Shown here piece by piece: positions 1 to 12,122 of a stretch of 64,000 bases of DNA. Made by a program: the position numbers and the translations under genes. The stretch comes from Thelephora terrestris (lineage: Eukaryota > Basidiomycota > Agaricomycetes > Thelephorales > Thelephoraceae): contig WIUZ02000002.1 of the NCBI GenBank assembly GCA_015956445.1, forward strand, positions 2,542,001 through 2,606,000, given 5' to 3'. The notes beneath the pieces were generated by a model that was not told where the DNA came from, searched no databases, and saw only the letters and a program-made list of their open reading frames with translations. The first letter of the stretch is position 1, and the number at the start of each line of letters is the position of its first letter.

Positions 1-822
1 TCAATGAGCGAGTTGATGGTCGTCGCGAAGAGATCGAGAAGTTGGAGAAGGAGTTCCTTGGATGCCATGAAGGCATTTTGAAGATTGAAGATGAACAGGA
101 GCAGCAGGGTATGGCGATCGATAGGTTGAAGGTAAGAAAGTTTGGGTCCGGAGTAATTGACCTTTCTAACTCAAACTTTCTTTTAGGGAGAAGTGATCAC
201 ATTGAAGGACTTGGTCTGGAGTCTCATTGCGAAGACCGGGGAATTGGAAGACGATAAGGTACTGGGACTGGGATCGAAGATAGTTGTCATCTTCTAACCC
301 TGTTCCTGTTAGATCCGCCTTACTCGCCGTGTCTCCGAGTTGACCGGAGAAGTCCGGGATCTTCAGAGGAGGTGCAGCGAGCCGGAGGTCCGAGTCGAAG
401 AGGAGGAGGGGGAAGAAGTTCTACATCGGGCCGGGTCGCCGATCATTCCTAATCGGGCCGAGTCGCCGCCTGCTCGTTTATTGGTCCGTCACGAGAACAG
501 GTTAGTTCCTGTTGACGATGAGGTCATTGAGATCGGGAGCGACGAATTCTATCAGAACGTGGGAGTTGTCCGTAGGGACACTCCTCGTCCTGAGTTCGTG
601 TCTACTCCTTGGGGTAGTCGCCGTCAATGGCCTGCTCTGGAGTATGATCCGTACGCCGAGTTCGTTCCCGATAGTGAACCAAACTCTGATACGGAGCTTC
701 CAGATTACGATGATTTGTCGGACGTGGACCCGAACGAGATCCGGGAGCAGAACTGGTTGAACGAGGAGTTGGTGAGATCGGCATTGGAAGTAGTACAAAG
801 GATCCGAAGAGATATTGATTAG
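1..822 (+). CDS. Coiled-coil-like gene of TGTCA-A, copy 1, 3' exons
   Basis: Three exons are visible: 1-131 (start outside), 187-258 and 313-822 (stop 820-822). The introns 132-186 and 259-312 have GTAAG/GTACT donors, CTAAC-like branch sites and TTAG acceptors, and both lie between codons. The protein is charged and likely helical through exons 1-2 (segments EEIEKLEKEF, QQGMAIDRLK, TLKDLVWSLI), then arginine/glutamate-rich, then acidic (DDLSDVDPNEIREQNW) with an amphipathic end. I recognise no known domain. The reading frame is open throughout the visible part and the same splice sites recur in copy 3. Function is unknown; the gene travels with the element. Confidence 0.65.
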
Positions 823-1287
823 ATAACTCTTTTGTACTGTTGGCTTCCAATGAATCTTCTTTCTATTTTGTCTTATTGCGCGTGATCTATGAGTCGTAAA
901 GCATAATGATTTTCATAAGTCCAATCCAAGGGTCAGATTAATAAGCCGGTTGACTTCTGCGAGAGGTCAGCGCGCGATGCTTATTAATACATCCCTTGTT
1001 GTCGGTAGTCTGAATATCTACTAGTCGTCCAGGGGCAACGGAGGGCCAGGTAGGGGGGATCTTCGTATGAAGGTCCGCCGGTACATGTTCACGTATTATA
1101 CCTCGGGTCTTCTGGGGTATCTTGACTAGTAGCACGTTCCACGTATTGGACTTTGAGTCGTTAAGCATAGGGCATACTGCATAATAAACAGTTTACCGCC
1201 GTGTTTAGGGCAGGGCACCAACTGACTTAGTGGTGATGAGGCGTTAAATAAAGGAAATAAAAGGGGGTAAACGGCGAAATCATCACA
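1..1287 (+). mobile_element. TGTCA-A element, copy 1 (right part only)
   Basis: This is the 3' half of a type-A TGTCA element, cut by the window edge. It holds the last exons of its coiled-coil gene (to 822) and a noncoding tail of about 460 bp ending ...GAAATCATCACA at 1287. The same tail and the same last base are found in copy 2 (ends 19497) and, inverted, in copy 3 (starts 20312), which fixes the element end. The tail contains, on the minus strand, the block GACAACAAGGGATG followed by TCTGACCCTTGG that is also present in the divergent arm of type-B elements. The flank after 1287 (AGGAC...) is TTAGG-like satellite. The left end lies outside the window. Confidence 0.75.
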
Positions 1288-1735
1288 AGGACTAGGTGAG
1301 GTTAGAATTGGGTTAGGTTTAGGGCAGGTTGGGTTTAGGTTTAGGTTAGGTTAGGCTAGGCTAGGTTAGGTTTAGTGCAGGCCAGGATTAGGGTAGGTTA
1401 TGTTTGGGATGTGTTAGGTTTAGGTTGAGGTTTGGGTTAGGTTAGGGTTAGTTTGAGGTCAGGTTAAATTTAGGGTTAAGTGTAGGTTTAGGGTTAGGTT
1501 CAGGTTTAGTGTTGGATTAAGGTTTAGGGCAGGTTTAGGTTTAGGTTTAGGTTTGGTGCTAGGTTAGGTTTAGGGCAGGCTAGGTTTAGGGCAGGTTAGG
1601 TTTGAGGTTATTTTAGGGTTAGGTTAGGTTGGGTTAGGTTAGGGTTAGGTTAGGTCGGGTTTAGGTTCAGTGTTAGGGTTAGGTTTAGGTTTAGATTAGG
1701 TTAGGCCCAGGATTAGGTTTAAAGCTAGTTTATGA
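1288..1735 (+). repeat. Degenerate TTAGG-like satellite
   Basis: Roughly 450 bp of variants of GGTTAGG and GGTTTAGGG on the plus strand. The first 25 bases recur at 3417, where a second array begins, so the two arrays flank the 1736-3130 segment as direct repeats. The repeat resembles telomere-type sequence (fungal telomeres are usually TTAGGG) but is too irregular for an active telomere and sits between transposons. Confidence 0.8.
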
Positions 1736-3735
1736 CCACAAACCGGTCTGTACTGTATGATATAATGAATATTATAGATTTATTTGTGTTTCCTATTGTT
1801 ATTTATTTCTCTGGGATTTTTGTGGATTTTTTGGGGAAAAAATACATTGATATTGAAATTATGGGCTATTCAATGGATGAAAAGAAAGTTGAAATAATTT
1901 TCATAAAATATTTATCTATATTCTGGATTTTTTTATGATTTTTCCAGCCAGAAAAACAAATTTTTGGATATTTCTGAAATTGATTTACCATTTTGGGCAC
2001 TTTCTAGACCCGTGGGAATTTTTTAGTATTTTTCCAAAAGCATTTTTGAGTTGCTTATGTAAGCCATCAAAATATCTTTTTTTGGCAACCCATCAAATAT
2101 TTCCTAAAAAGAAAATTCTTTTTTAGGAGAGACCCCTCCAAAAGCATTTTTGAGACACTCATGTAAGCTATCAAAACTTTCCTTTTTGGGTCAGTCACAT
2201 GACCTGATTACATAAGCAACACCTTCTTTTTTGGTCACATGGCCTGCTTATATCAGCCATCAAGTATTTTTTTAAAAGGAATTTTCTTTTTAGGAAATAC
2301 TCTTCCAAAAGCATTTTTGAATCACTTATGTAAGCCATCAAAATCATCCATTCTTGGTGAGTCACATGACCAGCTTATGTCAGCAATTGAGAACCCAAAG
2401 ATCAGAAGTGTGGGAAATCATTTTCCATGGTTGTGGCACCAGCACATGCCCGAGGCACTGGGCCTATCCCATCAGCCCATCAATTCTCTGGGCCCAAAGC
2501 AATGGGCCAGTATCCAGCACAACGGATGAAATATCTGAGCACAAAGGCAACAATTATAATTTCTGGCCTAACCTGAGAAATAGAAAAGTTACTACCATTG
2601 TAAACATGAATTAATATATTTATTCAACAGCAGCTGCTGCCAGTTGGGGGAGAGATCCTGGGTTGGTTTGAACCCCATGCAGATTGGAGGGTACTGGTCC
2701 CTTCAGAAGGCCGTCAGTATGGGTTGGCAGAGTCTTGGACCGACCAGCTTCGATAGACCTGGGGCGTCATGGCCGCAGAGAGACACAGGGGTGCAAAAAA
2801 ATCTTTAAAACAGGGGAATTGGGAGCAGAGGGTAACCCTTCGGCTAGGCTGCCAGGCTGAGAGAGCGAAAAAAGAGCCCTTTGGCTAGGCCACCAGGCAA
2901 AGAGAAAGACAAAGTAATGGGATGGGACCTATTACAGGATGAGGGTGGTACGTGGGTGAGGTTGAATAATACATGTCTCTACTGAGTGAGCAGTCTACAG
3001 TTATGGGTCTGTGGGCTTGTAGGTCTACTGACTTGTAGGTCCACCACAGTTGTTGTGCTTGGGTGACAGACGGATACAGGATATGGGATGGTACAGCTCA
3101 CAGTGTGTTCCTGTAACCCAGTCATGTGCTGGTGAGCCAGGTGAGGTTGGGTTAGATGTTGGTCAGCTAGGGTATTTAAATTAAGGTTAGGTAAGATGAC
3201 AGCTGATTAGATAAGATCAAGTGAAGTTGCATCAGGCTAGGTCAGGTAGAGCACTTCAGGTTAGGTTGAGTGATCTGCGGTGGACTGGGTTGAGTGGACT
3301 ATGTCAGGTTAGGCTAGGCTGGATTAGGTTAGGTTTAGGGTGGGTGAGATAGGACAAGATAGATAAGATAAGATAAGATGAGATAAGATAAGGCCAAACT
3401 AGGCCAAGTCAGGGTAGGACTAGGTGAGGTTAGAATTGGGTTAGGTTTAGAGCAGGTTGGGTTTAGGTTTAGGTTAGGTTAGGTTAGGTTAGGTTTAGAT
3501 TCAGGTCAGGTTAGGTCCAGGACTAGGTTTAGGGCTAGTTTATGACCACAATCCGGTCTGTACTGTATGATATAATGAATATTATAGATTTATTTGTATA
3601 TTCCAATTTTGATTTATTTTTTTGGGATTTTTATTAATTTCTTTGGGCAAAAAATACATTAATATTGGAATTGTGGGCTATTCAAAGAATGAAAAAAATT
3701 GGAATAATTCCTATAACATATTTATCTATATTCCA
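1288..3735. mobile_element. Probable non-autonomous element with TTAGG-like arrays at both ends
   Basis: The block from the array start to the A/T-rich segment beginning TTTATGACCACAA is present twice in direct orientation, at about 1288-1930 and 3417-3735. Between the copies lie imperfect repeats built around CCAAAAGCATTTTTGA (about 2035, 2139 and 2309) and, at 2930-3120, a segment that recurs inverted at 29267-29420. No convincing gene is present; the ORFs here are short and repetitive. It may be an LTR-less relic or a satellite-derived element. I could not define its ends or a target duplication. Confidence 0.4.
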
Positions 3736-3804
3736 GTGACCTGCCTCTGTTTCGCCGGCCGTCCAACTCGTGCTCTACGCCTAGCGACCCCAATACCCTC
3801 CTCA

Positions 3805-4679
3805 CACTGGGGGCAAGGGGTGGTGTTCCAGTCCAGAACATTGCAAGTTCATTACAAGGAAATAGACGATGTACCTGGCACAAACCAACCCAGTACATTG
3901 CAAACACATTCTGAATTTCCAGGCTGATTTCCTTGCAGTGTTCCGGGACAGAAAATGGTCAGTACATTCACAGTGGTCCAGTGATGTTCCCATTAGGTAA
4001 TCCATGGGTACATTCAGAATTTTTCCAAAAAATGTAACCTCAACATTGCCAATTAGCACATTTACAATGTTCCTGGTTAGGAAAATTCAAAATGCACCCA
4101 AACAGTGTATTTGCAGTGTTCTGGGGTGGTACATCCAGAATGTACTGGTACTGACAACTGCAATGTACTGAGTTTGGCAAACACCAGGAACACTGCAGGA
4201 ACACTGCAAGGGAACTGGAAAAACTGGGAACATCACAAGTTCATTCAAGATGTTCCCAGTTTTTCCAGTTCTCTTGCAGTGTTCCTGCAGTGTTCCTGGT
4301 GTTTGCCAAACTCAGTACATTGCAGTTGTCAGTACCAGTACATTCTGGATGTACCACCCCAGAACACTGCAAATACACTGTTTGGGTGCATTTTGAATTT
4401 TCCTGACCAGGAACATTGTAAATGCGCTGATTGTCAATGTCGAGGTTACTTTCTTTGGGAAAATTCTGAACATACCCATGGATTATCCAATGAGAACATC
4501 ACTGGAACACTGTGAATGTACTGACCATGTTCTATCCCGGAATACTGTAAGGAAATTGGCCTGATAAATTCAGGATGTGTTTGTGATGTACTGCGTCAAT
4601 TTTTGCCAGGTATATTGTCCATTTCCTTGCAATGAGCTTGCAATGTTCTGGACTGGAACACCACCCCTTGCCCCCAGTG
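3805..4679. mobile_element. Foldback MITE 1 (CACTG ends, TSD TCA)
   Basis: An 875-bp element in which the two halves are near-perfect inverted copies meeting around 4242. It begins CACTGGGGGCAAGGGGT and ends with the reverse complement. TCA lies directly outside both ends (3802-3804, 4680-4682). CACTG-type termini plus a 3-bp duplication are characteristic of CACTA/EnSpm-type DNA transposons, so I infer a non-autonomous member. ORFs inside are by-products of the palindrome. Confidence 0.85.
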
Positions 4680-4682
4680 TCA

Positions 4683-5058
4683 GCCATCCCCTTCAATACA
4701 ACCCTTCATTGACTCTCGTCAGCCTCCCAACTGTCTTGCGACCTCCCGCCCGTTTGGACTTTGCCAAAATCCTCTAAGTCCACGTTCCAGGTCTGATCTC
4801 CCAGATCCCACATGCCATCCAATCACTTCCCACTGGGAGCAGGGGCACCTGGAATTGGTGATTACATCTTTTGATTACATGGTGAGTTCATGTGCACTTT
4901 TCAATAATTGTAATCACCGATTACAGGTTGATTACATTTCAAATGTTACCTTGACATGTAATCCAACCAATGTCCACCAATTTCATTTGAAAAGTTCTCA
5001 ACAAATGTTTCTGGAATGCTTTTGACCTGTTGGCAAAAATGATACTGCAATGTAATCA
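4683..5058. other. Spacer between two MITEs, nothing recognised
   Basis: About 375 bp with no supported gene. The first part is C-rich single-copy-looking sequence; the second part has GATTACAT repeats similar to those in the neighbouring MITE, suggesting an older MITE fragment. Confidence 0.4.
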
Positions 5059-6011
5059 CACTGGGGACAAGGGGTCAAATACCCGGTGGGTACATGCTGA
5101 ACACATTGTGATCACAGTCAACAAGTGATCACAATGTGCCCAGTGGGGGAAATTTGAATACATTCAAAATGTGCCTGGAAATGTGAGTCCAATGTGCCCC
5201 GTAGGCACATTTTGATTGTGATCACAATGTATCCATCAATGTGATCTCAATGTGCCCACTGGGGAAATTTTGATTGCAATCACAATGTACACATCAATGT
5301 GATCTCAATGTGCCTGCTGTGCACATTTTGATTGTGATCACAATGTTCCCATCAATGTGTTCACAATGTACCCAGCTCATTACATAATAGTTTCTTTCAC
5401 AATGTTGTCCACAATGTGTCCAGCATGTGGCTGAGCCACTCATTCAAACTTCTTTCACAAAGTATCCAGTGATGTGTCTAGAATGTGTACAGCCATACAC
5501 ATAATGATTTCTTTGAAAGTTCATGGTGAAATCAAACAATCTTTTGATTACATTGTGATTACTTCAAAAAGAACCCCCTGGGGACATTATGGACACATCA
5601 CTGGGTAATCTTTGAAAGAATTTTGAATGAGTGGCTCAGCCACATGCTGGACACATTGTGGACAACATTGTGAAAGAAACTATTATGTAATGAGCTGGGT
5701 ACATTGGGAACACATTGATGGGAACATTGTGAAAGAAATTAGAATGTGCACAGCAAGCACATTGAGTCCACATTGATGTGTACATTGTGATTGCGATCAA
5801 AATGTCCCCAGTGGGCACATTGAGATCACATTGATGGATACATTGTGATCACAATCAAAATGTGCATACTGGGCACATTGGACTCACATGGCCAGGCACA
5901 TTTTGAATGTATTCAAATTTCCCCCACTGGGCACATTGTGATCACTTGTTGACTGTGATCGCAGTGTGTTCAGCATGTACCCACCAGGTATTTGACACCT
6001 TGTCCCCAGTG
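5059..6011. mobile_element. Foldback MITE 2 (CACTG ends)
   Basis: A 953-bp inverted-repeat element starting CACTGGGGACAAGG and ending with its inverted copy. Flanks are TCA (5056-5058) and CCA (6012-6014), a 3-bp duplication with one later change. It belongs to the same subfamily as the elements at 34391 and 40961: all share the subterminal GGTACATGCTGAA block and repeated CATTGTGATCACA motifs, which may be transposase-binding sites. Confidence 0.8.
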
Positions 6012-6014
6012 CCA

Positions 6015-6461
6015 GCATGTTCTCCAATTGTCCGAGATGTAATCTAAATGTGTTAATCCTTTACGTGTTCTTGTCCCCTCCCTCTGTTCTGCTCTTCATT
6101 TTGTATGACCTTCCTACACCCTTCACGACCTTCACAAATCCCGCTCTCTTGCGAGGTTTGCCTTGTTTCTGATTTGTTCTCTCCCTCTTCATGTTCTACC
6201 TTCGACCACTCTCTCTACCTACTGTGTAAGTGTCAGGAGTCAGTCCTGGTTCAAATAACGAAGTGCAGTTCCCCTTTCCCTCTAAAGTTCAACTCAGCCT
6301 TGCACTATCTAAGCCTCCAACTCTCCTCGTTCCTCGCGACCAAGTCCTCTTTGAGCGCAGTGCTCAAAGAACCCTCTAGCTTCTCTCTTTCCTCGTTTTA
6401 ACTTCTCTCAACACAAAGCGCAGTGCTTCCCGTTCTCTCTACTTGTCTCGTGACCACAGTG
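6015..6461 (+). other. Pyrimidine-rich unannotated flank of TGTCA-A copy 2
   Basis: About 450 bp of T/C-rich sequence. A small ORF (6105-6401, 98 aa, serine-rich) is present but has no recognisable domain and its composition follows the base bias, so I do not call it a gene. It ends at TGTCA-A copy 2. The five bases before that element are CAGTG; the same five occur one base beyond the element's right end (19499-19503), suggestive but not exact. Confidence 0.35.
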
Positions 6462-7261
6462 TGTCAGGCCGACGCGACCTCTACAGTTCAATAACACTCT
6501 TGTTATCCAAACCTATCACACTCAGGGGTCAAACACACAGTTATAGCCCTGTTGCAAACCCAGGGATGTTGGAAGTCTCTTCACAGACTAGATTGGAGAG
6601 AAGGAGAAAGAAGGAGACAAGGGACTTCAGGCACTCTTGCTCTAAGCACACAGCAGTAGAGGTCACGGAGAGTCTGATGATAACAAATCTAAGGAGTACA
6701 GGCTAAACTACTCTGAGTATATATACTACTTAGATTTGTGACGTGACAGTGACATGTAACTACCCTAAAGATACAAACACAGACAAACATGGTCCGTGCT
6801 CAACACTGCATGGTCTGTGCGTTACGTGGTGACTAATGCTACAAATTATCAGCTGATAAACGAAAGTGTGGCGGCCAATAGCAATTTGAGAGCATTACAA
6901 AGCGGTTACAAAGCATGACGTAGCCTGTGAATGTTTGGAAGGAATGTGGGTATGACTGACTAACAGCCAATGGCAAAAGGGGAGCATATGACTAAGAAAT
7001 AGGGGCATATTGTCAGGAACATGGTATTTTTAAACTTTTTATAACACGCTCCTTCTTTGAACTCTTCTTACCATTTCCTATGTTGGAATGCTTCACGTTC
7101 CTTATTCATCACACCAATCATTCCAAACACACACACGCACGTACTATTCCCCACAAATCGACACAACAAGCTATATACGGTGCTATCTAAATCCCCTCAG
7201 AAGTCAACTCTATCTACGGCCAGCCTAAAGGTCATCAACTGTCCATCCCGGAGATCATAGT

Positions 7262-8102
7262 CACTGGGGGCAAGGGGTCACTTACCCAGCAGATACATTG
7301 TGATTACATTGTGATTTTTTAGACAATGTGTCCAGCCTGTGGCCAGGAGGTACATGCTGAGTGCTTTTACAAAGTACCCATCAATGCAACCACAATGTGG
7401 CCAGTGGGTCCATCTTGATCACTTTTACAAAGTGCCCATCAATTTGATCACAATGTGCCCTGTGGGTCCATGCAGGATACATTGTAAAAGTGTCCATCAA
7501 AGTGGCCACTGGGCACTTTGTGAAAGAAACCCCTGGGTTCTTTCACAATTTTGCTCACAATGTATCCTACTGAGTGCCTGAGCCACTCATTGAGAGTTCT
7601 TTCAGAAAATATCCAGCAATGTGTCCACAAAGTATTCAACCAGATACTCAATGGATTCTTTGAGAGTTTGTTGTAAAATCCAACCACATTGAGAGTTCAT
7701 TGTGAAAACATTAAGAAGAACCCCCTGGGGACATTGTGGTTGCATTGCTGGGTACTTCTTGAAAGAACTCTCAATGAGTGGCTCAGGCACTCAGTAGGAT
7801 ACATTGTGAACAAAATTGTGAAAGAACCCAGGGGTTTCTTTCACAAAGTGCCCAGTGGCCGCTTTGATGGACACTTTTACAATGTATCCTGCATGGACCC
7901 ACAGGGCACATTGTGATCGAATTGATGGGCACTTTGTAAAAGTGATCAAGATGGACCCACTGGCCACATTGTGGTTGCATTGATGGATACTTTGTAAAAG
8001 CACTCAGCATGTACCTCCTGGCCACAGGCTGGACACATTGTCTAAAAAATCACAATGTAATCACAATGTATCTGCTGGGTAAGTGACCCCTTGCCCCCAG
8101 TG
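7262..8102. mobile_element. Foldback MITE 3 (CACTG ends, TSD AGT)
   Basis: An 841-bp palindromic element with CACTGGGGGCAAGGGGT ends, flanked by AGT (7259-7261 and 8103-8105). The same TGTCA-B site without the insertion occurs near 45885, where GATCGTAGTGCTGG is continuous (reverse strand). This confirms the ends and the 3-bp duplication. Its interior is diverged from MITEs 2, 4 and 5 but has the same termini. Internal ORFs are palindrome artefacts. Confidence 0.9.
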
Positions 8103-8176
8103 AGTGCTGGCCCCTCCTCGCAAGGACCTCCCCGAACATGGCGTCACCGTCTTCGGCGCTCAGCTGAACGACTAGT

Positions 8177-10748
8177 TCAAGCCGATAAGAAGAGATGCCT
8201 TCGAGCGGACCAATCAGCCTCCCAGATGTCACCGAACTGCGGAACACCTGGTCCCACATCTCCATTACCGGGTGACTGCTCAGCAGCACTATCAACGTAG
8301 TCAGCGAGCGACCCTCTGTCTCCCTCATCGGACCCCTGGGTGGGATCCTGTCTGGCGAGGCGAAGCTGGTGGCGGAATTGGATCTCAGACTCGACCTGTC
8401 GGTAAGGACGGTGGACCCGATATCGGAATCCTCGCTCCTCACCTCAACCAGACTGGTCACCATCCGACTCAACTGGTCGAGGGTAAGGATTAGCCGACGC
8501 GGTCATACAATGGGCAGGATGGCGTTGAGAGTGTTTGCAGCGTTGCCCCTTAGTCACCGGACGTACCTCGGCGACCCTCGGAGCATCTTCAGCTCGGTCA
8601 ACCTCCATGACCTCATCCTCGATCTTCACCAACTGATGGATCGGCTGCAAAGTGGAAGCCGGTGAACTGCTACTATCCGGGTGGAGTCGGGACACGACCA
8701 GAATAGCAGAAGTGGGGGTGAGGGGTCGCCGGTTGTGCAGAGGTCGGGAAGGGGAGAGAAGCTAGACAGAGGAGAGGGAACCACGGTAGGTCGCGACGTT
8801 GTCGGGACGAGAAGGGAGAACTCCGTACTAGCAAACTCCTGCTAGACGATGACGATGGGCTAAGGGGCTAGTGGGCGATGGGCTAGTAAGCTAGGGGTCT
8901 ATTGGAACTATGGGGCTAGTGGAATCGATGTCAGAGCGAGGAGCTGGAGGTTTTCGATGATCAGGTCATTCAAGCAGAAGGGAGAACAGGTGTGAAGAGG
9001 CCCAGGGGTTTCTTGGTCGTTCAACTAGCTAGTACAGGGTATTTATAGGTAAAGACAGTGCGATCTACGCGAAAGAGATGGGAAAAGTAGCGAACAAATG
9101 GAGAAACGGTGGGAGAATAAGAACAGGTAGATAGAAGGGGATAAACGAGAGTCCGATGCAGGGTAGGGAGACAAGTGGTTCATCGGGAGGCCGGAACGAG
9201 GCTGGGACAGGTCTTACCGAGAGGATGGAGCGATCGTGAGAAACAGGACCGAAAGGGGAAGTCTACGGGTTCGAGATCAAAAGATCGTAACCGGGCGGGA
9301 GAGCGGGAGCAGTCGAAGATGATTGGCGAGCGAGAGGGAACGAGTCGACACGTGTATAGACTGAAGGGAACCGGACCGAGGGAGGGGACATGTCATCTCG
9401 GCGAGATAAGGGATCGGGAGACATCGGCCGATCGCAACATCACGTGCCGTTCGGGGAGGACGGCCACGGAGGCAGAAATAGCGTGCGATGACGCACGTCG
9501 AAGGGATTGCGGGAACGGTTCGATGATCGGGACGTCAAGTGGGCGTGACCCTCCTGTGACCGACCGAGGGGTCGTCGGCTCGCGTAGTCAGTAGCTAGCG
9601 GGGTAGGGAGGTAGGGACTGGGGACTAGCACTAGATTCGAAGGTTGCGCGAATAGACAGCGGGTCACCGGAGCCAGAGTTGGAATGGGAACCGCGTTCTC
9701 GATCGGAGGCGTGGCGTAGGACGACGGGTTAGGAGAAGGGAGTACCACCTCATCAGCGTACTCCAGCTCGAACGGAACCTCAGCGGTCCCCTGACCAACC
9801 AACACAGGACCCTCCTTACAGTTGCAGGTCTTGTCCTGCAAGAACTCGACCTGAGCCGTCAGTACGGCCACCACGTTCTCGAGTTCTTCAGTCTGGAAGA
9901 AGTGTCAGCTTCCCTCATTTCGTCTTTGAGATGAGGAAAGCTACCTTTTCATCTCTCCTGGCCAAAGCCCCCTTGATGTTGTTGTTCCTAACCTTCAACC
10001 CGGCGATTAATTCCTGATGATTGGCGACCATTGCCTCCAACGCCTTGTTCGTTCCCTGTTGGAAGGCGGCCAAGGTCTCCTTCATCTGAAGACCCTCCGC
10101 TGACAGACGAAGGACATCTGCCTTTGCCTCCTTCACCTCGCGCTCCAATCGTTCAACCTAGGCAGTTTGATTAGTCGAGAGTCATACTCGAATATTCAAA
10201 CAGAGAACCTACCTGGCTCTCCCCTTCCCGAACGAGCGACCACAAGAGACTAGTGGAAGCGGTGGCATGGCGGACGGCCCTAGGAACGGTTGCTCCGTGC
10301 TCCAACAGATCCTGATCGTAGATCCCCCTCTGCAGGGTGTACCAGAGCTCCTTCTTGATCGGATGCTCCAACTCCCCGAACCTACCCCTCATCTGGAAGG
10401 CCACCTTCTCGGCGATTATGGTGCGGACCCAGAGTTCGTCATCCCAGGTCAACCCCATCAAATGTGGGATCGTCTCCCTGAGACGTTCGGCGTCCACCTC
10501 CGTGACGACCTCCAAGATCTAGAAGCCATTAGCTAGACATCAATGCCTAAAGAACGAACCTCTACCTAGAGGAAGGCGTTAGTGCAAACACACGAAGCTC
10601 TAGGTCTCCCCCATACCTGGTCATCAGTGGTATAGGGAGTCCCTGCCGCAGTGGCGTAGGTCTTGCAAGCAGCAGCACGACGGTCGATGTGAGAGATGGT
10701 GGAGATGCCGTTGGCAACTTTGTAGGTGTGGTTGTTGGGGAAAGACAT
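8177..10748 (-). pseudogene. Coiled-coil gene of TGTCA-B, copy A
   Basis: Exons on the minus strand: 10748-10617, 10518-10213, 10157-9945, then 9892 onward, with the coding tail resuming near 8655 after a solo LTR insertion and running to about 8177. Introns are 52-98 nt, GT-AG, and match the copy at 44195-45799 base for base in position. The first three exons are fully open. They encode an N-terminal segment (PNNHTYKVANGIS), a conserved block with DDELW and ELWYTLQRGIYD, and a heptad-rich coiled coil in exon 3. The insertion in exon 4 separates the C-terminal part, so this copy is probably inactive. No known family recognised. Confidence 0.65.
8663..9666 (-). mobile_element. Solo LTR fossil, TSD CCGG
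   Basis: A 1004-bp insertion with TG...CA ends, flanked by CCGG (8659-8662 and 9667-9670). The uninterrupted site GGCTCCGGCTTC is seen in the paralogous TGTCA-B gene at about 45265. On the minus strand it holds a CCTATAAATACCC promoter-like sequence (about 9040). Size, ends and 4-bp duplication fit a solo LTR of an LTR retrotransposon; no internal coding region is present. It is younger than the B element it sits in. Confidence 0.7.
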
Positions 10749-11099
10749 GTTTTGGTAAGATGATGGGGAAGTTGCTGGTGTTGCTGATCAAGGATGGCTC
10801 CAAGAAGACGTCCTTCTTATAGCCTAGATCGGTGATCCTTTACGTGACCTACCTCGACGAACCTCATTGGTCCGGGTCACATCAACTTCCGCCCCTGTAC
10901 CATCATCGTCGGCTTACTACATCAAGCTGACACCTCGGCCCGCAGGACGGCCTTGGAAGAACTTTGTTCCGGAACGCCTAGAACGCGCGCGCACTAAAAA
11001 TAGGTCTCAAGACCCTGATGACCCCTTTATGACATCACAAACCCCTTTTTACAACCCCTCATGACTTTACGATTACGATCAACCCTGGACCCTGATCAC

Positions 11100-12122
11100 A
11101 CATGTGGACAGTCACATCACAGTCTCCTAACCGGAGGAAGGAATCGCCGTTATTCGGAAGGGGTGCCTTAGACTCCTTTTGTTTAGCCTAGCGAATGTGG
11201 AGTAGCCGTTAGCGTGAAACACCAGCGAATCTGTAATCCCTCATGTCCCATGAGTCTAGGCCCGACCTCCTCATGTTCGGATGTACGTTGAGGTTGCCAC
11301 TAGTCCGTGATGCTGTTACCGCCTACAGACAACAAGGGATGATGTATGGTCTCTATCTTTGGCCTCTCCAAAGGAAGCATCCAAGAAGATTCTCACCTGA
11401 CCCTTGGGTGTGATCCCCAGGAACGAACTTTCATGACCCCATGCCCCTTTTTCTTTTATGACTAGTGTTATCTTTACCCCTATGTTTCATGCAGACATTT
11501 CTTATCTTTTATGCAATCCTTCACACGCTAGTAAGGCCCTTTGTCCTTTATTCTCCCACGTGTCACCTTTGTTCGCTTCCCTTACTTAGCGTTCTCACAC
11601 TCCTTATCTCCCTTTGTTCAGACTTGATAAGGGTATATTAGGGTATTGACGTCATGGCCACTCCTTTAGTATAAGTAGCAACTGTGGCTGTATCGTAGTA
11701 CCTTAGTTTTGTTACCTCAGGAAATCCTCTGCCCTTCTCAGCCCAGCTGCAGTTAAGGCCAAGTCAGAGTTTCTTGTTTGATCCAAGACATCCCCATCTG
11801 CTCTCCCTCCTGCTCTGCGCATCAACTGCGCCTCGTAACTATAGAACCCCAGCGTTCATATTAGAACACCTCAAGCGTCCAGTCGATCAACTGGTGGAGT
11901 CATCAATCCTGTTGTAGGGATAAACCCTTGTTGGTTAAACCGAACGAAGTACGGTTTAGGTTGGGTTTCTCTTTAGGATTTCGACCTGACTTGCAGTGAC
12001 CTCGGACAACCTACCGGAAGAATAGAGACGTGATCGTTCTCTCACAAGCTAGTTGGACTAGTGAGTACTCTGCGGAGTCGGCTCAGTGCACTGGTAGTTG
12101 TTGGGGTAGAGTGGCCCTGACA
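11100..12122 (+). promoter_or_regulatory. Divergent arm of TGTCA-B copy A
   Basis: This roughly 1-kb arm lies between the upstream region of the coiled-coil gene and the GGCCCTGACA end and points away from the gene. It contains the conserved block GACAACAAGGGATG (about 11327), a TATA-like TATAAG at 11670-11675, then about 450 bp to the element end. Copies occur at 28253-29266 (plus) and 42797-43818 (minus); the downstream end also resembles the left end of TGTCA-C at 37844. Only short ORFs are present in this copy, so it may give a noncoding or short transcript. Confidence 0.55.

Larger units (their letters stand above)
7011..12122 (-). mobile_element. TGTCA-B element, copy A, TSD CATAT
   Basis: Ends are TGTCAGGAACATGG at 7011 and GGCCCTGACA at 12122. 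CATAT flanks both ends (7006-7010, 12123-12127). The uninterrupted site is visible in TGTCA-A copy 3 (GGGGCATATGATGTCATG on its minus strand, about 27680-27697), proving both ends and the 5-bp duplication. Net of a MITE (7262-8102) and a solo LTR (8663-9666) it is about 3.3 kb, like the copy at 42797-46118. It carries one four-exon gene on the minus strand and a plus-strand arm of about 1 kb with a TATA-like box at 11670. No long terminal repeats are seen. Confidence 0.85.

Noticed and set aside
1288-1735. A true telomere at 1288-1735
   Set aside because: Repeats are irregular, internal and flanked by transposons on both sides.
7339-8025. Several ORFs of 60-80 codons on both strands
   Set aside because: Identical peptides on opposite strands come from the MITE palindrome.
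9175-9594. 139-codon ORF on the plus strand
   Set aside because: Lies inside the 1004-bp solo LTR, is arginine-rich by base bias, and has no homologue in the paralogous B copy.
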